A stretch of 64,000 nt of DNA from Streblospio benedicti. Lineage: Eukaryota > Annelida > Polychaeta > Spionida > Spionidae. The DNA is taken from the NCBI GenBank assembly GCA_019095985.1, contig CM032661.1, positions 15,959,236 to 16,023,235 on the forward strand, read 5' to 3'. This document shows positions 1 through 12,700 of this stretch, piece by piece. Both the position numbers and the translations under genes were made by a program. Each line of letters opens with the position of its first letter. Within the stretch, counting starts at the first letter, position 1. The notes under the pieces are model-generated. The model searched no databases and was not told the DNA's origin. It saw only the letters and a program-made list of their open reading frames with translations.

Positions 1-154
1 TAAGGGGGTCACCTATTTTGTTTACCAACTGATTTGCCTATGCATTAACTTTATATTTCTTCCAACAATATGCAAGCATAGAATGAAAACCGTTAAATTG
101 CACACATAACTTGTAAAATCACATATTAAAACCCTAAATCAAGCGAAATATCAA

Positions 155-162
155 CTCTTTCT
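155..162 (-). promoter_or_regulatory. Histone downstream element (purine-rich)
   Basis: On the minus strand this reads AGAAAGAG, 13 nt after the histone stem-loop. Replication-dependent histone genes carry a purine-rich element here that pairs with U7 snRNA to direct 3' processing. Position and purine content fit; the assignment is by similarity only. Confidence 0.6.
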
Positions 163-175
163 AAAGTCGCAGTGT

Positions 176-191
176 GGCCCTGAAGAGGGCC
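176..191 (-). terminator. Histone 3' mRNA stem-loop
   Basis: The minus strand reads GGCCCT-CTTC-AGGGCC followed by ACAC: a 6-bp stem with a 4-nt loop, matching the metazoan histone 3' stem-loop (consensus GGYYCUUUUCARRRCC then ACCA-like). It is bound by SLBP and replaces the polyA tail. It lies about 120 nt after the H1 stop codon, somewhat further than usual. It shows that the adjacent H1 is a replication-dependent histone gene. Confidence 0.85.
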
Positions 192-312
192 GTTTGTGGT
201 CCTAAAGAACCAGCAGGGGCTGCAATGAACATAGGAATGTCAGACATACCTATTATTCATTGCAGGATACTTCACTACCCCCAGCCAGACTGGGTCGGAC
301 CTGGGTGCCAAT

Positions 313-912
313 TTACTTTTTGGCGGGCTTCTTGGCAGCAGCCTTCTTCGGGGTCTTTGCCTTCTTAGGGGCAGCGGCCTTCTTTGGTTTGGCTGCGGCG
401 GGCTTGGCGGCCTTCTTCGGGGTCTTTGCCTTCTTGGGGGCAGCTGCCTTTTTGGGTTTGGCTGCAGCCTTTGCCTTCTTTGGTGACTTGGCTGCCTTTG
501 CCTTCTTGGCAGCTGCAGGTTTCTTGGCAGCGGCTTTCTTTGGGCTCTTTGCCTTCTTGGGTTTCTTGGCAGCTGCGGGTTTCTTTGCTGGCTTCTTCTT
601 CTCCACCTTAGGCTTCTCTCCGAGCTTGAAGCTTCCAGACGCACCAGTTCCCTTTGCCTGCTTGAGTGATCCCTTCTTTACACCAGCCTTCAATGCAAGC
701 TTAAGACGAGCGTTGACGGCGGTTGGGTTATCGCCTACCTTGAAGTTTCCGAGGATGTACTTCAGGATGGCGGCACGGCTTGAACCTCCACGTTCCTTCA
801 AATCGCCAATGGCCTTCGCAACCATCTCGCTGTACGCGGGGTGGGTGGATGGCTTCTTGGGCTTGGCGGCCTTCTTGGCCTTGACGGGAGCGGCGGCGGC
901 GGCATCAGCCAT
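313..912 (-). CDS. Histone H1 (linker histone), intronless
   Basis: Linker histone of 199 residues that binds nucleosome entry/exit DNA and compacts chromatin. The ATG is at 912-910 in a favourable ACC-ATG-G context and the stop is TAA at 315-313. Residues 1-20 are an Ala/Lys tail. About 22-98 form the winged-helix globular domain, with recognisable [21 protein letters not shown] and the [10 protein letters not shown] wing. From about 105 to the end is a Lys/Ala/Pro tail with repeated KKPAA, SPKK and TPKK units, the CDK-type phosphorylation sites of somatic H1. There is no intron. A TATA box lies upstream, and a histone stem-loop plus purine element downstream, so it is replication-dependent. 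No core histone gene lies within the window, so it is either an orphan H1 or the end of a cluster beyond base 1. Plus-strand ORFs across it are shadows of the GC-rich Lys/Ala codons. Confidence 0.97.
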   Translation of the reverse strand: MADAAAAAPVKAKKAAKPKKPSTHPAYSEMVAKAIGDLKERGGSSRAAILKYILGNFKVGDNPTAVNARLKLALKAGVKKGSLKQAKGTGASGSFKLGEKPKVEKKKPAKKPAAAKKPKKAKSPKKAAAKKPAAAKKAKAAKSPKKAKAAAKPKKAAAPKKAKTPKKAAKPAAAKPKKAAAPKKAKTPKKAAAKKPAKK

Positions 913-975
913 GGTGCAGGACTTGTGTATCCGACTGTTGAACAGTGAAGAATGTCGGTTGCCGGGCAGTTACCG

Positions 976-985
976 CTTTATAAAG
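976..985 (-). promoter_or_regulatory. H1 promoter TATA box
   Basis: CTTTATAAAG, 64 bp upstream of the H1 ATG and embedded in a CpG-rich patch of about 150 bp in otherwise AT-rich DNA. It reads TATAAAG on the minus strand. A start site about 30 bp downstream would leave a leader of roughly 35-40 nt, usual for histone mRNAs. I did not find a clear AAACACA H1 box. Confidence 0.7.
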
Positions 986-1057
986 CCGCGCTGCGGCGCG
1001 GTGCGGACGCCACGCAGACACCCAGCAAATTCAAACATCGCGGCTTCCGACGAAAGC

Positions 1058-1067
1058 AAAATGGCGG
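1058..1067 (+). promoter_or_regulatory. YY1-like AAAATGGCGG motif upstream of H1
   Basis: A perfect AAAATGGCGG core lies about 75 bp upstream of the H1 TATA box, at the edge of the CpG-rich patch. YY1 sites of this form are common in metazoan proximal promoters. It is a short motif, so function is inference. Confidence 0.3.
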
Positions 1068-1079
1068 ACGATTTTGTCG

Positions 1080-3690
1080 AAATTGTGTGATATGCGTTTA
1101 GACTTTTGTTAATTACTCGATATTTAAAGAGTGTCATTCGTAATTTTAAACAAATTTCTTCTGAAAACATATTCACAATTTATTCAAGTTGGAATATATT
1201 AATCGGACATAAATTGTTAGATTGCAATTGCAAGATTAATTGTCAACACTGGTTACAGGATTGTAATTTGAATTTCAATATGCGAAAGTTAATCCTATTC
1301 TATTTATTATGTAATGTGAATAAGTTGTGAATAATATAAAAAAATACATATACACATTGTATTCTGTCGATTCTTTGTGCAGTTTGAACAACATGTTCAG
1401 TATATTAAGCGTAAAAATTAAATTAATGTAGGGTTGTCACACCACGAAACAGTTCATTCGCCATCTTGACAATGCCCTTCTTAAACAGCATACTTCTAAT
1501 GTTTTCAAATATTTCTTATCAATTTATCTATTAAAGCTTTTATTATGTATATAGATTGTTAGCTTGTATTACACTACATGCATACTAGCAAACGTTAATC
1601 TTATATGTTGGGAAATGGTGTGGTATTTTGGAAATGTAATTTGTCACATGATTGAAAGTTGAAATTAAGCGCCAACCGACATTTTGAGACGTCGACTTAA
1701 AATTTGCATTTATCTCGACCTTTAATGTACTTTGCATAAATACGAATGATTTTGTAACATATTCTAAACATTTATAGTTCAATAGTTTGTGATTTGTGAG
1801 ATAATAATATATAGTTAACAAGGAATTTCTACAACTAAATAGCAACAATAGGCGCGTGTAACCGCCATTTTCAAACTCCTCACTTGTTGCACCAAGAAAC
1901 TTACTAAATTCTAAAGCATTTTAGTATGTGTAACAATTGGCATTGGTGTTAAATAAAGACTGTACTTTCATTACTACACAAATATATTGCATACTATGTA
2001 TTTGATTATGTCATTGTGTGTAGAATGGACACCAAATTGTGTAAACAACGGTTACCATATTACCATTGACGATCGATGAGATCGGCTGGGTCAATTTGAA
2101 ATTTTATTTGGCTTACAATTTTTAATAATGTCACCTGAGATATTCATTTTTCACAATCATTTGCTGTGGTTACACTAGAATTGCAGCTAGAATCATATTC
2201 TGCGACTATATTTTCCATTTTGTGATTCGCGATTATTATTTAAAAAAAGTTGGGGTATTTAGACTAACAACATCGACGACACATACTGAAGCATATATTT
2301 TGTTAGCGGTGGTGTGGGAGAGGAGGAAGGCGGGTTATAGGCAGTGAAGAAAATCCAAAATACAAAAATTTTGGGCTTGTGCTTCTACTAATGGGAATCT
2401 CTTCAATGAAAACAATTCATATTGGTGGTTTTGCAATGACAGAAATATTTCATAGCAGTTTTCGATTTTCATAGGCAATGATGACAAGATTTTCACTCTC
2501 AGAAGTTGCAGAATTAAAATGTTCCAGCATGACCAGCAACCCAGTCCCAAAGCCCAGTTTGCTGTTTTTCAACAAATAGCATGGTCTCTTTAATTTACTC
2601 AATTTGTGTTTCAACTTTCCTTCAAAGGCTGCATATCCGATTTTCTCCTGGACAGTTGATGTTCCTCACCTCAGCCTATTCATCAGTGTTCACCAAATGT
2701 TCACAGCACTTTGAACAGACTTAAATTTAGTCATTTTACAGCACACTAATTATAGGTGGTCATGAATATTTATGGAAGGGGCAGGGGTCTTGTTTATTCT
2801 ATTTATTTTGTGACCCACTATCACAGCCATTAAATTTTTGTGACACCACAATCTATTCTGCGACTGCAACTGCCCCCCCCCCCCCCCCCCCCTCCCATCA
2901 CTCCGAAAAACAGCCATTTCAAACAAATGGATTGTTTTAACCTGTTACGTTAATGATCATTTCATTATTCATATATTCATGCCATATTACTTATTTGATC
3001 ATATATTTCTTCATTACAGCACATAATTGTTCTCTTGTTGCCAATTATTTCTTTGAGATCATCCATAGTATTGTTACCTATTTGAAACTTGTCACAATAA
3101 AACCATTAGCATGAAGACTGAAATAGCTCCCCAACCAATTCCAGTTCAACTTCTAAAAAAAAAAGTTTCTCAAAAAAGTATTTTGGCCCTTCTATATGCG
3201 ACTTCAAAATAGTAGTTGGAAACTATGGGACATTCTATTGAGTTGCTTGGCTGTAGAATACACATCAGCTCACATTTGGTAGGAATAATGCATGTAAGGT
3301 CTACTTTCACAGAATATCATGGCCACATATTAAAGACGGCGTCCATGATTTAAGATGGCTGCCTTAAAGTAGATCAAATAAGCTTTAAATTTATTCATTT
3401 ATATACGTACATGAATGATGGATTTGAAGGCAACATGCTATGACTTAAACTGCCTTGATATTTTTTGATAAACTAAGCAGAATGTTTTCCCAGTGAGGTT
3501 TCCTGTGCATGGCCAAATTAATAAAATCAACATAATTAAGAACTCAATTTTAGTTAATAGTTAGGGAGTTATGTCTAAAAATAATTATGTTCTATCACTA
3601 AGGTAAGAGTGAAAAGTAAAATTACATAATAATTAATTCCATCAGTATAGTTGAAAAATAAATATAAAATACACAAAACAATCGTTGATA
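1080..3690. other. Intergenic DNA upstream of H1, no gene seen
   Basis: AT-rich sequence with only short, low-quality ORFs and no convincing splice-flanked coding segment. It contains an uninterrupted run of 20 C (2873-2892). The phrase ATTCTGCGACT occurs near 2196 and again near 2854, hinting at old repeat remnants. Confidence 0.5.
2873..2892. repeat. Poly-C homopolymer, 20 nt
   Basis: Twenty consecutive C followed by TCCC. Length is likely unstable and prone to sequencing error. Confidence 0.9.
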
Positions 3691-3699
3691 TAAATTTGT

Positions 3700-3705
3700 T
3701 TTATT
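3700..3705 (-). terminator. Candidate polyA signal of the kirre-like gene
   Basis: The minus strand reads AAAATAAAAC. It is the first canonical AATAAA I noticed downstream of the receptor stop codon at 6571. If used, it gives a 3' UTR of about 2.9 kb. Position-based inference only. Confidence 0.35.
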
Positions 3706-3805
3706 TTAAATATATACAGAGTAACATACAATCTTGTAGCACCATTAGAAATACATGCAACCTCAAAGAAGCACGAATAATATAAACTAAACTAAATCTA
3801 ATTAA

Positions 3806-4261
3806 AATATTGGGTACAAAGTTAGACTCTTATCTTTAAAACCAATGAATGCAATTTGAGTACACATTGAACAAATTGAATGGAGATTGATTTTTTTACA
3901 TATTTCTTGTGAAATAATTTTTTTTAATTTCATAGTATTATACATACTTGGTACACAGCTTATGGATTCATATTCATATTCTCGTATTCATTTTCTTGTT
4001 GTTTTTGCTCATATATAATAAAAAATTAAATATTACAACATAATATTGTAATATTTGTAATTGTAATATTTCATTTTTTGATTATATATGAGCAAAAACA
4101 GCAAGAAAATGAATACGAGAATATGAATATTAAATTTTATATCAATTTGCAAAAGGAAAAAAAAATCTGTAAAACTTCATCTAAAAATCAATATGGTAAT
4201 AACTAGCTATATCATAGTAGATTCCACTAAATTTGTTCAATTCAACTTAATACCCAATATT
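3806..4261. repeat. Old outer inverted repeat around the foldback
   Basis: AATATTGGGTA at 3806-3816 is mirrored by TACCCAATATT at 4251-4261. Between these and the tight core there are further patchy inverted matches (AACAAATT and ATTGATTTTT blocks). This suggests a roughly 455-bp foldback element whose outer arms have diverged more than its core. Confidence 0.45.
3970..4130. repeat. Near-perfect inverted repeat (foldback/MITE-like hairpin)
   Basis: Arms 3970-4038 and 4061-4130 are about 69 nt each and nearly complementary: I see three substitutions and a one-base length difference around a 22-nt loop. Shared blocks include TATTCTCGTATTCATTTTC and GTTTTTGCTCATATATAAT. The loop itself can fold (TACAA/TTGTA). 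Such precision implies recent origin, conversion between arms, or selection. Candidates are a foldback/MITE element or a hairpin-RNA source. Confidence 0.85.
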
Positions 4262-6570
4262 CTACCTACAATAAGTTTACACAACATTTGATCAAATTAA
4301 TGTGAATTCTTCAAAAGTTTTCTTACAATATACAGTAATAACAAAGATGGTGTTAATTACAACAGCATAATTTAGAGCCTATCAATTTCACACAAGTTTT
4401 TTTGTTAATACTTCAAACCATTTTCAACTGGAAAAAGTATATATCAGCATTGAACAAATTTACTTTAACTTGACCAAATGTTACACTGTCGAGTACTGAT
4501 TGACTATGTTGACTTTTGATTGTAACAAGACTAGAATATTTCAAACATGAACTGCTAAATATTAATTAAATGTTTAAAACTTGATCTGTATGGATACAAT
4601 TTTAAATTAAGGTAATTTTAAACAATTGATCATGATTTAATGCAAAATTTCTGGCTATGTCAGAAATATGTTGATTGTCTTACTATTAAAAAACAAAATA
4701 CAGGTACAACCTTTATATTCATAGGTCTGGACATGTAACATATAAGAGTAGTTTTACATACTACAAATAATGTATTTCGAACCTCTGAAAAACATTATAA
4801 GATACATTATATGATTTGTATAATTGGTCCTAAAACTATGTTATCACCTTAACATCTAAAAATTAAATTTGACGCAACAAATTTTATATCATAATTTACA
4901 TACAAAAAACACATTCAGATTTTGATACATCAAGAAACAAATCTTAATTTAAAAGGTAACTTCACTAAAGTTCAGAAGCTCAAATATTTAAGGAATAATC
5001 TGTATAATTTTTACGTCTGATAATTTCTAAAGAAAAAGAATTCAAACACATTCATATGTAATGTAATTCTTACAAATAATCTCACTTTCAATATCTTTAT
5101 GATGCTGAAAATCTGTTCTTGTATGAAAGTATTTGTTATACACGCATTTACCCACTCTTTCATTCCTGTGTATATTTTTTTTTCTTAAGCAAGTCATAGC
5201 AGTTGGACAAAACACTATTTTCAGCAACTTTACATTAAATATACATACATGCACATAAGCTACTTTTTCTAATATGATATTATTGCTGCTGTTATGATGA
5301 AAAACTAAAATTTTCATTTTCTTTGCCTTTGAAATCAATTATCAAATTTCAGAAGTTCAGAGTGTCCAAGAACAAAGAATTGGTGATAGTAATATAAAAC
5401 TCAAAATCATTATTTTAAACACAAAAAATAAATGTTAGGCAGCAAATAGAATGAGTATATGCTAATAAGTTGCAATACAAAAATACTTTCGATTCATACT
5501 GGCAGTTTAACAAATAACATACTCATGCAAATGTTTTTCAAATACAAGCATTGCATATTCGATCTGACAATCAATCAAGCACATATGCAATGTATGGTAA
5601 TGGTAACTACATCCACTAGCATTATGTACTATCATTCATACCAAGTACATGCAACAAAATATAGAATGTTATTTATAATACAAAAAATGCAGAACCTTAA
5701 CATAAATCAATGACTTTCAAAACAAAACACAATACTTCAACATAACAAGTAGATATTCATACACAAATACATTCAACAAATTGCAACACACTATCATGAC
5801 AAGATACACACTAAATGGCAGGAAGAAGTTTGATTGGTTAGATGTTGCTCTTTCTAGAGCTTGGTTCCTCTTACCTAATTATTCTACAAGTTCTAATGAT
5901 AAATCTCAAGAGATACAGGTCTGCAATAATCCATGTATAGACAGGTGAGATTTGAAAACCCGAAAAGAATCTTTATCAAGAGATGGTTAATTAACCTTGC
6001 ATCTTTACAACTTATAGGCTAAACTCTAATTGCAAATAATTCATCCACCCACAACCAGTGACCTTGAGATTGTGACCTCTGTAACTTTAACCTTCCCAAG
6101 GTTAAACTAAATGAGGAGAAAATGTTCTTGTTGCTTATTCCAAGAAGTGCAGTTTTTGGTTAGATACCGAGGCACTCACAGAATGAAGACTGTTTCATAT
6201 TTTTCCTCCAGCAAAATTAGTAGCACCTTTCTTCTTACAAACAACAGCAAGGATTATCCACTGTGTGATAGTTTCTCAACACAAACCCAGAACAGTAAAA
6301 AAATAATACTAATATTTCACCCTGTGGACAAATTTTCCAAGATTTTCCACTAGCCCGCGACATAACCAACAGTCACTTTGAAACTTCTTGAAATGTGAAA
6401 CTTCTGATCAACTAACTTCAATGATTCCATGAATATGATGTTACAAACAGAACTGTTCCAACATAACATCTCCGTAATTTGAAGTATTAACATGAATCAT
6501 TGTCAACATTAGATTCCTTAAAAAACATGTTACTTTCATCCCCAACATTTGCCCATCACTGCCCCAGTCA

Positions 6571-6790
6571 TTACACATTGGTCGACAGCCTGCTGTTCAT
6601 TGAAGCTGGGGGAGGGGGAAAGTCCTGTCGATGGTTGTCATAGGTGCCAGGGTAAACTCCACCCCCTATGCTAGACGGAGGTGGGGGAGGAAAATCACTG
6701 TGGCGACCATAAGTGCCATATTCAGATCCGTGGACAGAAGCGGCGTAGTTACTGGGAGGAGGGACTGGTCCGTATGGGTTCTCATTGTAT
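6571..6790 (-). CDS. Kirre-like exon 16 (C-terminus, PDZ ligand)
   Basis: Encodes YNENPYGPVPPPSNYAAS, two DFPPPP motifs and the C-terminus NSRLSTNV, then TAA. FPPPP is the core ligand of Ena/VASP EVH1 domains; TNV fits the class I PDZ consensus and parallels the ZO-1-binding THV of Neph1. Acceptor TATTTCAG. Confidence 0.93.
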
Positions 6791-9700
6791 CTGAAATAGA
6801 ACATTTTGTTTTATTACATCAAAACTTAATGTGGTTACCTGAACGATAAAACAAAATTATCAACAATGAATATCCTATAATATTAAAATAAATCATTTGG
6901 ATAATAAAGAGGTAACATTTAAATTTTATCATGTTTTCTCTCATCTCTCTTGCAGTTTCAAAGCAATCACAAGTGCTGTAATTTTTGCAACAAAACATGT
7001 TTTTCTGTGCTCATAATAATGGCTTTGAAAATAATGTCTTATGATCAGAGACCCTTTCCGTCACTTCTCCTTACCTATCGAATCCTCCGGCACGGCCTGG
7101 GTATGTCCCATAATCCCCTGGTGCCCGTCGGTATGGATCATAACCAGCGTTGTTACCATAACCATCAGCGTAGTCATAGCTACGATTCATACGCTCCTGC
7201 AATGTAGATATTGCATATATGTACTCTTCATAATAATATGATATAGTAATTGTGTAACACAGATTACAATATTTATGTACAGCAGAACTCATCATCTGAT
7301 AAGTCAAATTGATGGGCAACTGGATTAAGTAGCTATTTTTTCCTTTGATAATAGTTTTCATTGTATATGAAAGTTATCGAATTTCTTATGTTTCACGTCT
7401 ATGATTGAAAGACTAATATAAAGATGTTACAAAGTCTATCCCTGTAACAATAAGCAAAATATAAGATCTTTTGCACTTACTTTATGTGGGTAGCTAAGTT
7501 CATCATATTCAGCGTTATGGTTGTAGTAGTTTTCCGTTCTCCAGGCATCAATAGGGTTTCCATACACATCAAACTTAGGATCTATCTTGACATCTTTTCC
7601 ATCCTCACCATCTGATTTCTTCTGTAGACTGTCTTCTGATGACTCAGACCCAGATTCTGCAATTTTGATAGTTACATTTTACAAATTTTCATATGAAATT
7701 CAGCTGTACCAATACACAAAAAATGAAAATGATATATTGACTTTAAAAAACAAATTTTAGTCATCAATATTATGACTTAAGCAGTATAATCTTAATCAGT
7801 AAAAGAAATGCTGAGTTTATCTTCCTATAGGTGAACCACTATACCACTTCAATTAGGCACTAATCCTTTTAACAATAAAACCTACAATTAAGACCACCTC
7901 AACAATAACACCATTTCTGACAGTCCAAAACCACCACAAAGAGAAGACCACGATCATCCATTAAGAGATCACCTCTTGAGACTACTCAAGTTCAGTCCTA
8001 CAGATGTTATTAACATACATGTAGAGCTTCTAATGTAACTAATTTTGCAACAGTTACACAAGATGCGTGGTGACCTACCAGAGCCGAGTGCCCTGCGCCT
8101 CAGGTAGATGAAGAGTCCCACACCCACCACAATGATGATGACGACGCCAACCAAGACGCCTGCCAGGATGTACGCCATGGGCACCACCTCTGTAAACATC
8201 AGGTTCAGTATGTAATGATGTGTTGCTCACTCTTTATATCAATTTTTGTGGGTGCACAATGCTTGTGGGTTCTATTTATAACATTTCATTTATGTAAAGA
8301 TTATTTCTATCATCTAACTATTATTTTCATGTTCGGAAAAGATAGTAGAGAAGGAAATAAAAAAATATCTCACGTCATCTATATATAATGTTGAGCTTGA
8401 TGTATATAAATTAAATTCAATCTTATGTTTTGTAGGCCATAGTATCTTGAATCTACTGAGTTTTGCATTAACAAAGATTTTTTAAAGTACTTCAGAAGTA
8501 ATCTCGCGTGAAGATAGGCCTAACTGAAGATGATCTTTATCATTTATATCAAACAATAAAACAACTAATCTACCTTTCTGAGAGAAGTGTATTTCCATGT
8601 GAGCTTTGCCATATCCATTCTCCACAGAGCAGTTGTACACTCCATAATCATCATCTTGGACACTGGTCACTTCTATTACTGACCGCTGACCATCGGGCAG
8701 GTCCTCAGACCGCATCACGTATCTGTAACATACAAAGTTTAATATGAGTTTAATTTATCACTTAGATCATAGGATTAAGAAAATGTCCGCATTATTATTA
8801 TCAGAGGCCTTGTGGATCCCTGCCTAGAAAATAATTTGTTATACAGAATTTAGACATGTACCGGTATGTGCAACAAGGCATGAGTTAGTGGATGAAATTT
8901 ATATGACATGTGCACATTGAAAATTTAACATTCAAAATCTTACTACACACTCAATCATATAGAAATTATATTTCACATCCTCTATTAAAAAGATTCTCAT
9001 CAAATAAATCTCAAAGTACATGTAAGTCACATGTGTAGCCAAAAGAAACAATAACCTTTTCATGGTGGTGAGGTCGAGCACTTTTCCATCTTTGCTCCAC
9101 ACGACGGCAGTGGGTTTTGGCACAGACACCATGACACACTCGATGATGCCGATGTCACCGAACCGCGCTGACTGCTCAGCCGAGCTCGTTATGCGCGGCT
9201 TGTCTGAATTTTGAGATAAGTTTGTCAAACGAGTTATAGAAAAATATAATTTTCACTGTGCAACAGTTATGAAGAGAAGAAAATAATGTATGAAGTGGTT
9301 GCTTAGTCTTCGATTTTAATATACAGTTCACAGGTAAAAATATATTTGAATGTAAAGTACATTGTGTACGTCTGCATACCTTTCTTCAGTAGATGCACCT
9401 CCCTATTGATCTCTGGGAAGCCACTAGCAGAAGCAGTGCATGTGTAGATGCCAAAGTCTGCATCCTTCACATCCCTGTGAAATATGAAAAAAAAACATTA
9501 ACAAACCATGCATGAGTCTTTAATATTCTAGATCACAACAAAGTAGTTCTAAAATGCAGTTGAACTTATGAGTGGATACAAAATTTATGTAATCCAAAAT
9601 TTCGAGTTATCAGAGTGATTTATAATGTAATAAGACATGAAGGGAAATGGTCACTTATACCATTTATCTACAAAATTCAAGTTATCAGTTTAAGATAAGC

Positions 9701-12700
9701 AGTTTTTGCACAGATGAATTTATGCGCAACACAAAAAAATCACAGACACATTAATTTCCAAATCCACACTCCACATCCACAAGTACCTGATTTTGAATGA
9801 GTTCATTGAGCTGAGAATGCGCGTCTGGTCCTTGCGTGTCCAGTACACGGCCGGCACGGGGTTGGCGTCCACCTCACATTTCAAGATCGCGTCTCCGCCA
9901 ACGTCCACTGCTTGGTGCTCTGCTACGCCCTTGAAACGAGGTCCATCTGCAAAGAGGAGCAGGTCAATGAAAATACGGTACAGACAGCACAAGATTAGAG
10001 AAGTGTGGAATGAAACTTCCCACACCATTTATACCTCTGGATTTAAAATTTAGTTAAAGTATGTTATTCTAAATTTAATCATTGAATGTTCATCCTGTGA
10101 ATGCAGTTACTAATGACTTACTTAGTTATAATTTATGAATGGAAACTATCAAATCATATACAGGACAATGGACAAAGCTCAAAGTTAATGCTATATGCTA
10201 TACAAAAAACATATTCTGTGAACACTACACCAGCAGATCCAGACTTTTCTAAAGTGGGGGGGGGGGGGCCATAACCAGTGGATTTCATGGGTTGTGTACT
10301 TGTAAAAACTCGCGGACATGCCCAAAAACATGAACATAACATTAATATAAGGAAAGGTGATAGATGCATCCCCATTCCCTGAATCTGACAATGACACAGT
10401 TAAGATACTTACACTCGACATTGAGGGTGTGTGTGGACTTGGTGGCCCCGATGGTGTTGGTAGCTTCACAGCTGATGGATTTTGCGTGGTAATCCCGCGA
10501 GATGGCCACGAGCTTGTACTCAGCCTCCGTCTGGCCTGACACCTCCACCTCACCCTCAAACCATCTGCAGAAGAGTTCAGGTCGGTTTACCATAAACATA
10601 TTTTTTAATTTCAAATGAAATTGGATTTAGCACGGCAAAAATGTGACGCGAGTCGTCTTTGTAGAGTTTAGGTTTGTTAGGCTAGCGATATTGGCACAAC
10701 TAGGGTAAGTAAAACTTCTGTATGAAAAAATGCATTTGGAACAGGTTAAATTATGCACGATTTAACTGCTCTCTGGAGAGTCCACATTAAAAGAATATAC
10801 TTACTTCGCAAAATGATGATTGCTTGACAATAAAATCATAATTAAAGAATCCTGAAATTTCATAAGAGACTTTAAAAGTTAAAAGTGTATAGTGTGTCAA
10901 TTTACTACAATATATGAGAATGTACGCACTTCCACGTGATTTCTGGTGGGTTGCTCTTGGCGCTGCACGAGAACTTGACCTCTCCGGCCTCCTTCACCCG
11001 CCTCTCGGGGCTCACATCCATCGTCACCTCGGGAGTATCTACAAAGAATACAAGCAATCAATCAATACAGTACAACCTCCATTTAAGACCACCTCTATTG
11101 AAACCACCTCTATAATAAGACTACTTTTCACGCTCCTTTACCTTCATAAAGCTACCAAAATAAACCTTTGCATAGAGACCACCTCTCTATTGAGACCACC
11201 TAACACTGGTCCCAAAGGTAGTCCTAATAAAGAGGTTCTACTGTTTATTGTACAATCAATCTATGATCTTTACAATCAATTTGTAATCAATCAAAAAATA
11301 ATGTTCAATCTACACTTTAAATACCATGAGAAAATATTAGAATTCCTCTTAACTATTTGAAACCTCAATGACACTGCCGTTGAGATAACTGATTGAAGGT
11401 TGCATTGTGAACTGCTTTTATTGAGGGTTGCATTATGGACCATCATTCTATTTTTCAATGGTGTTTCTGGCCACACGGTATCACTACAACTGTTCCTAAA
11501 ATCTGTAAGTGTGTTATGAATTTTTCATGTTAGAACAGCTGGTGTGATAGACATGATTGGCAAGAGAAACTGCAGTCAGTTCTCAGCAATACAATGTACA
11601 AGTTCAAACACCATGGAACAGCAATCAACACCATGGAACAGCAATCAATATATACTTCCGAGAGGAGGAAGAACTCAAAACTTGATTGTGTATAAGAGAA
11701 GTTGGAATAGATGATTAGAATTTAAAAGAAGAAAACTCACATTGGACTTCAAGTTGTACCCGTTCGACCAGGGGGTACCTTAGGGCTTGGTTAATGGCCC
11801 GGCACTCAATCGTTCGGTCCTGGTCTGACTTCTGTGGAGTAATTTCTAATAGCGACGTTGCATCTTCTCGTTTACCATCACTCTGTACACAACGAATGAA
11901 AAAAGGTTTTGATTTTTCATACAACAATCTACACCACTACATACAAGCTAAAATGAATATGATTTATTCAAACTGAACAAAACCAGAAATCTATTGCCTA
12001 CAAGAAAGCAACTATTTCCACGAATGACATTTGCAGAATTTCAAACTTTGGTAAAAAAAAGATTTTTATGTACATTGAAAAAAGACTAAGCAATGTTTCA
12101 AAAACATGCTGACATATTACTGTGTAGTTACCTGTACTGTAGACGTAGTAACCACTGCGCTGCTGATCTCATTGCCTTGAGAGACCCATGTGACGTTGGG
12201 GGCGGGGCGGCCATTGAGGGCTGTGCAGGTCAGGTTGGTGGGGGTACCGGCCACCACCGACACCCGGGGACCATCCAGCACTGTTGGCTGGTCTGGAGGC
12301 ACTGAAAAAACACACACAAATATCATAAATTACATTATCAAAGTAATTTATACATAACGTTGGTTTACCAAAAGAAATCGTGCAGCTTTAAATGATCTTC
12401 ATATTATTTCTAATGGTCTGTCTACATTTGGGAGCACTCCATTTAATTATAGAAAAGTAAATGCAATCACCTTTCCTCTTCAAATTATATTTAACACTTT
12501 AATAAAGTTTTTTTTCCCCAAGCATATATAAAAAATGAACAACCCTGATTCTCAGGAGTTAAACAAAATTCTGACTAGACCGAAAGCAGCGATACCTAAC
12601 AACGAACAAACTTAACCGTCTATTTATTTCTTTGAATCATAGTTCAAGGACTTAAAATTTGTATGCCATCACTAACGATAGGATCAAATTAATCAAAAGA

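Larger units (their letters stand above)
3706..6570 (-). other. Probable 3' UTR or downstream region of the kirre-like gene
   Basis: No coding sequence is supported; the ORFs here are short and AT-driven. If the AATAAA at 3700-3705 is used, this whole stretch is a single-exon 3' UTR. It then includes the 3970-4130 foldback, which would form a long RNA hairpin in the mature transcript. Confidence 0.35.

Noticed and set aside
240-1090. Long ORFs overlapping histone H1 on both strands (240-644 minus, 260-1090 plus)
   Set aside because: They are frame shadows of the repetitive Lys/Ala/Pro codons of H1, whose domain, promoter and 3' stem-loop are clear.
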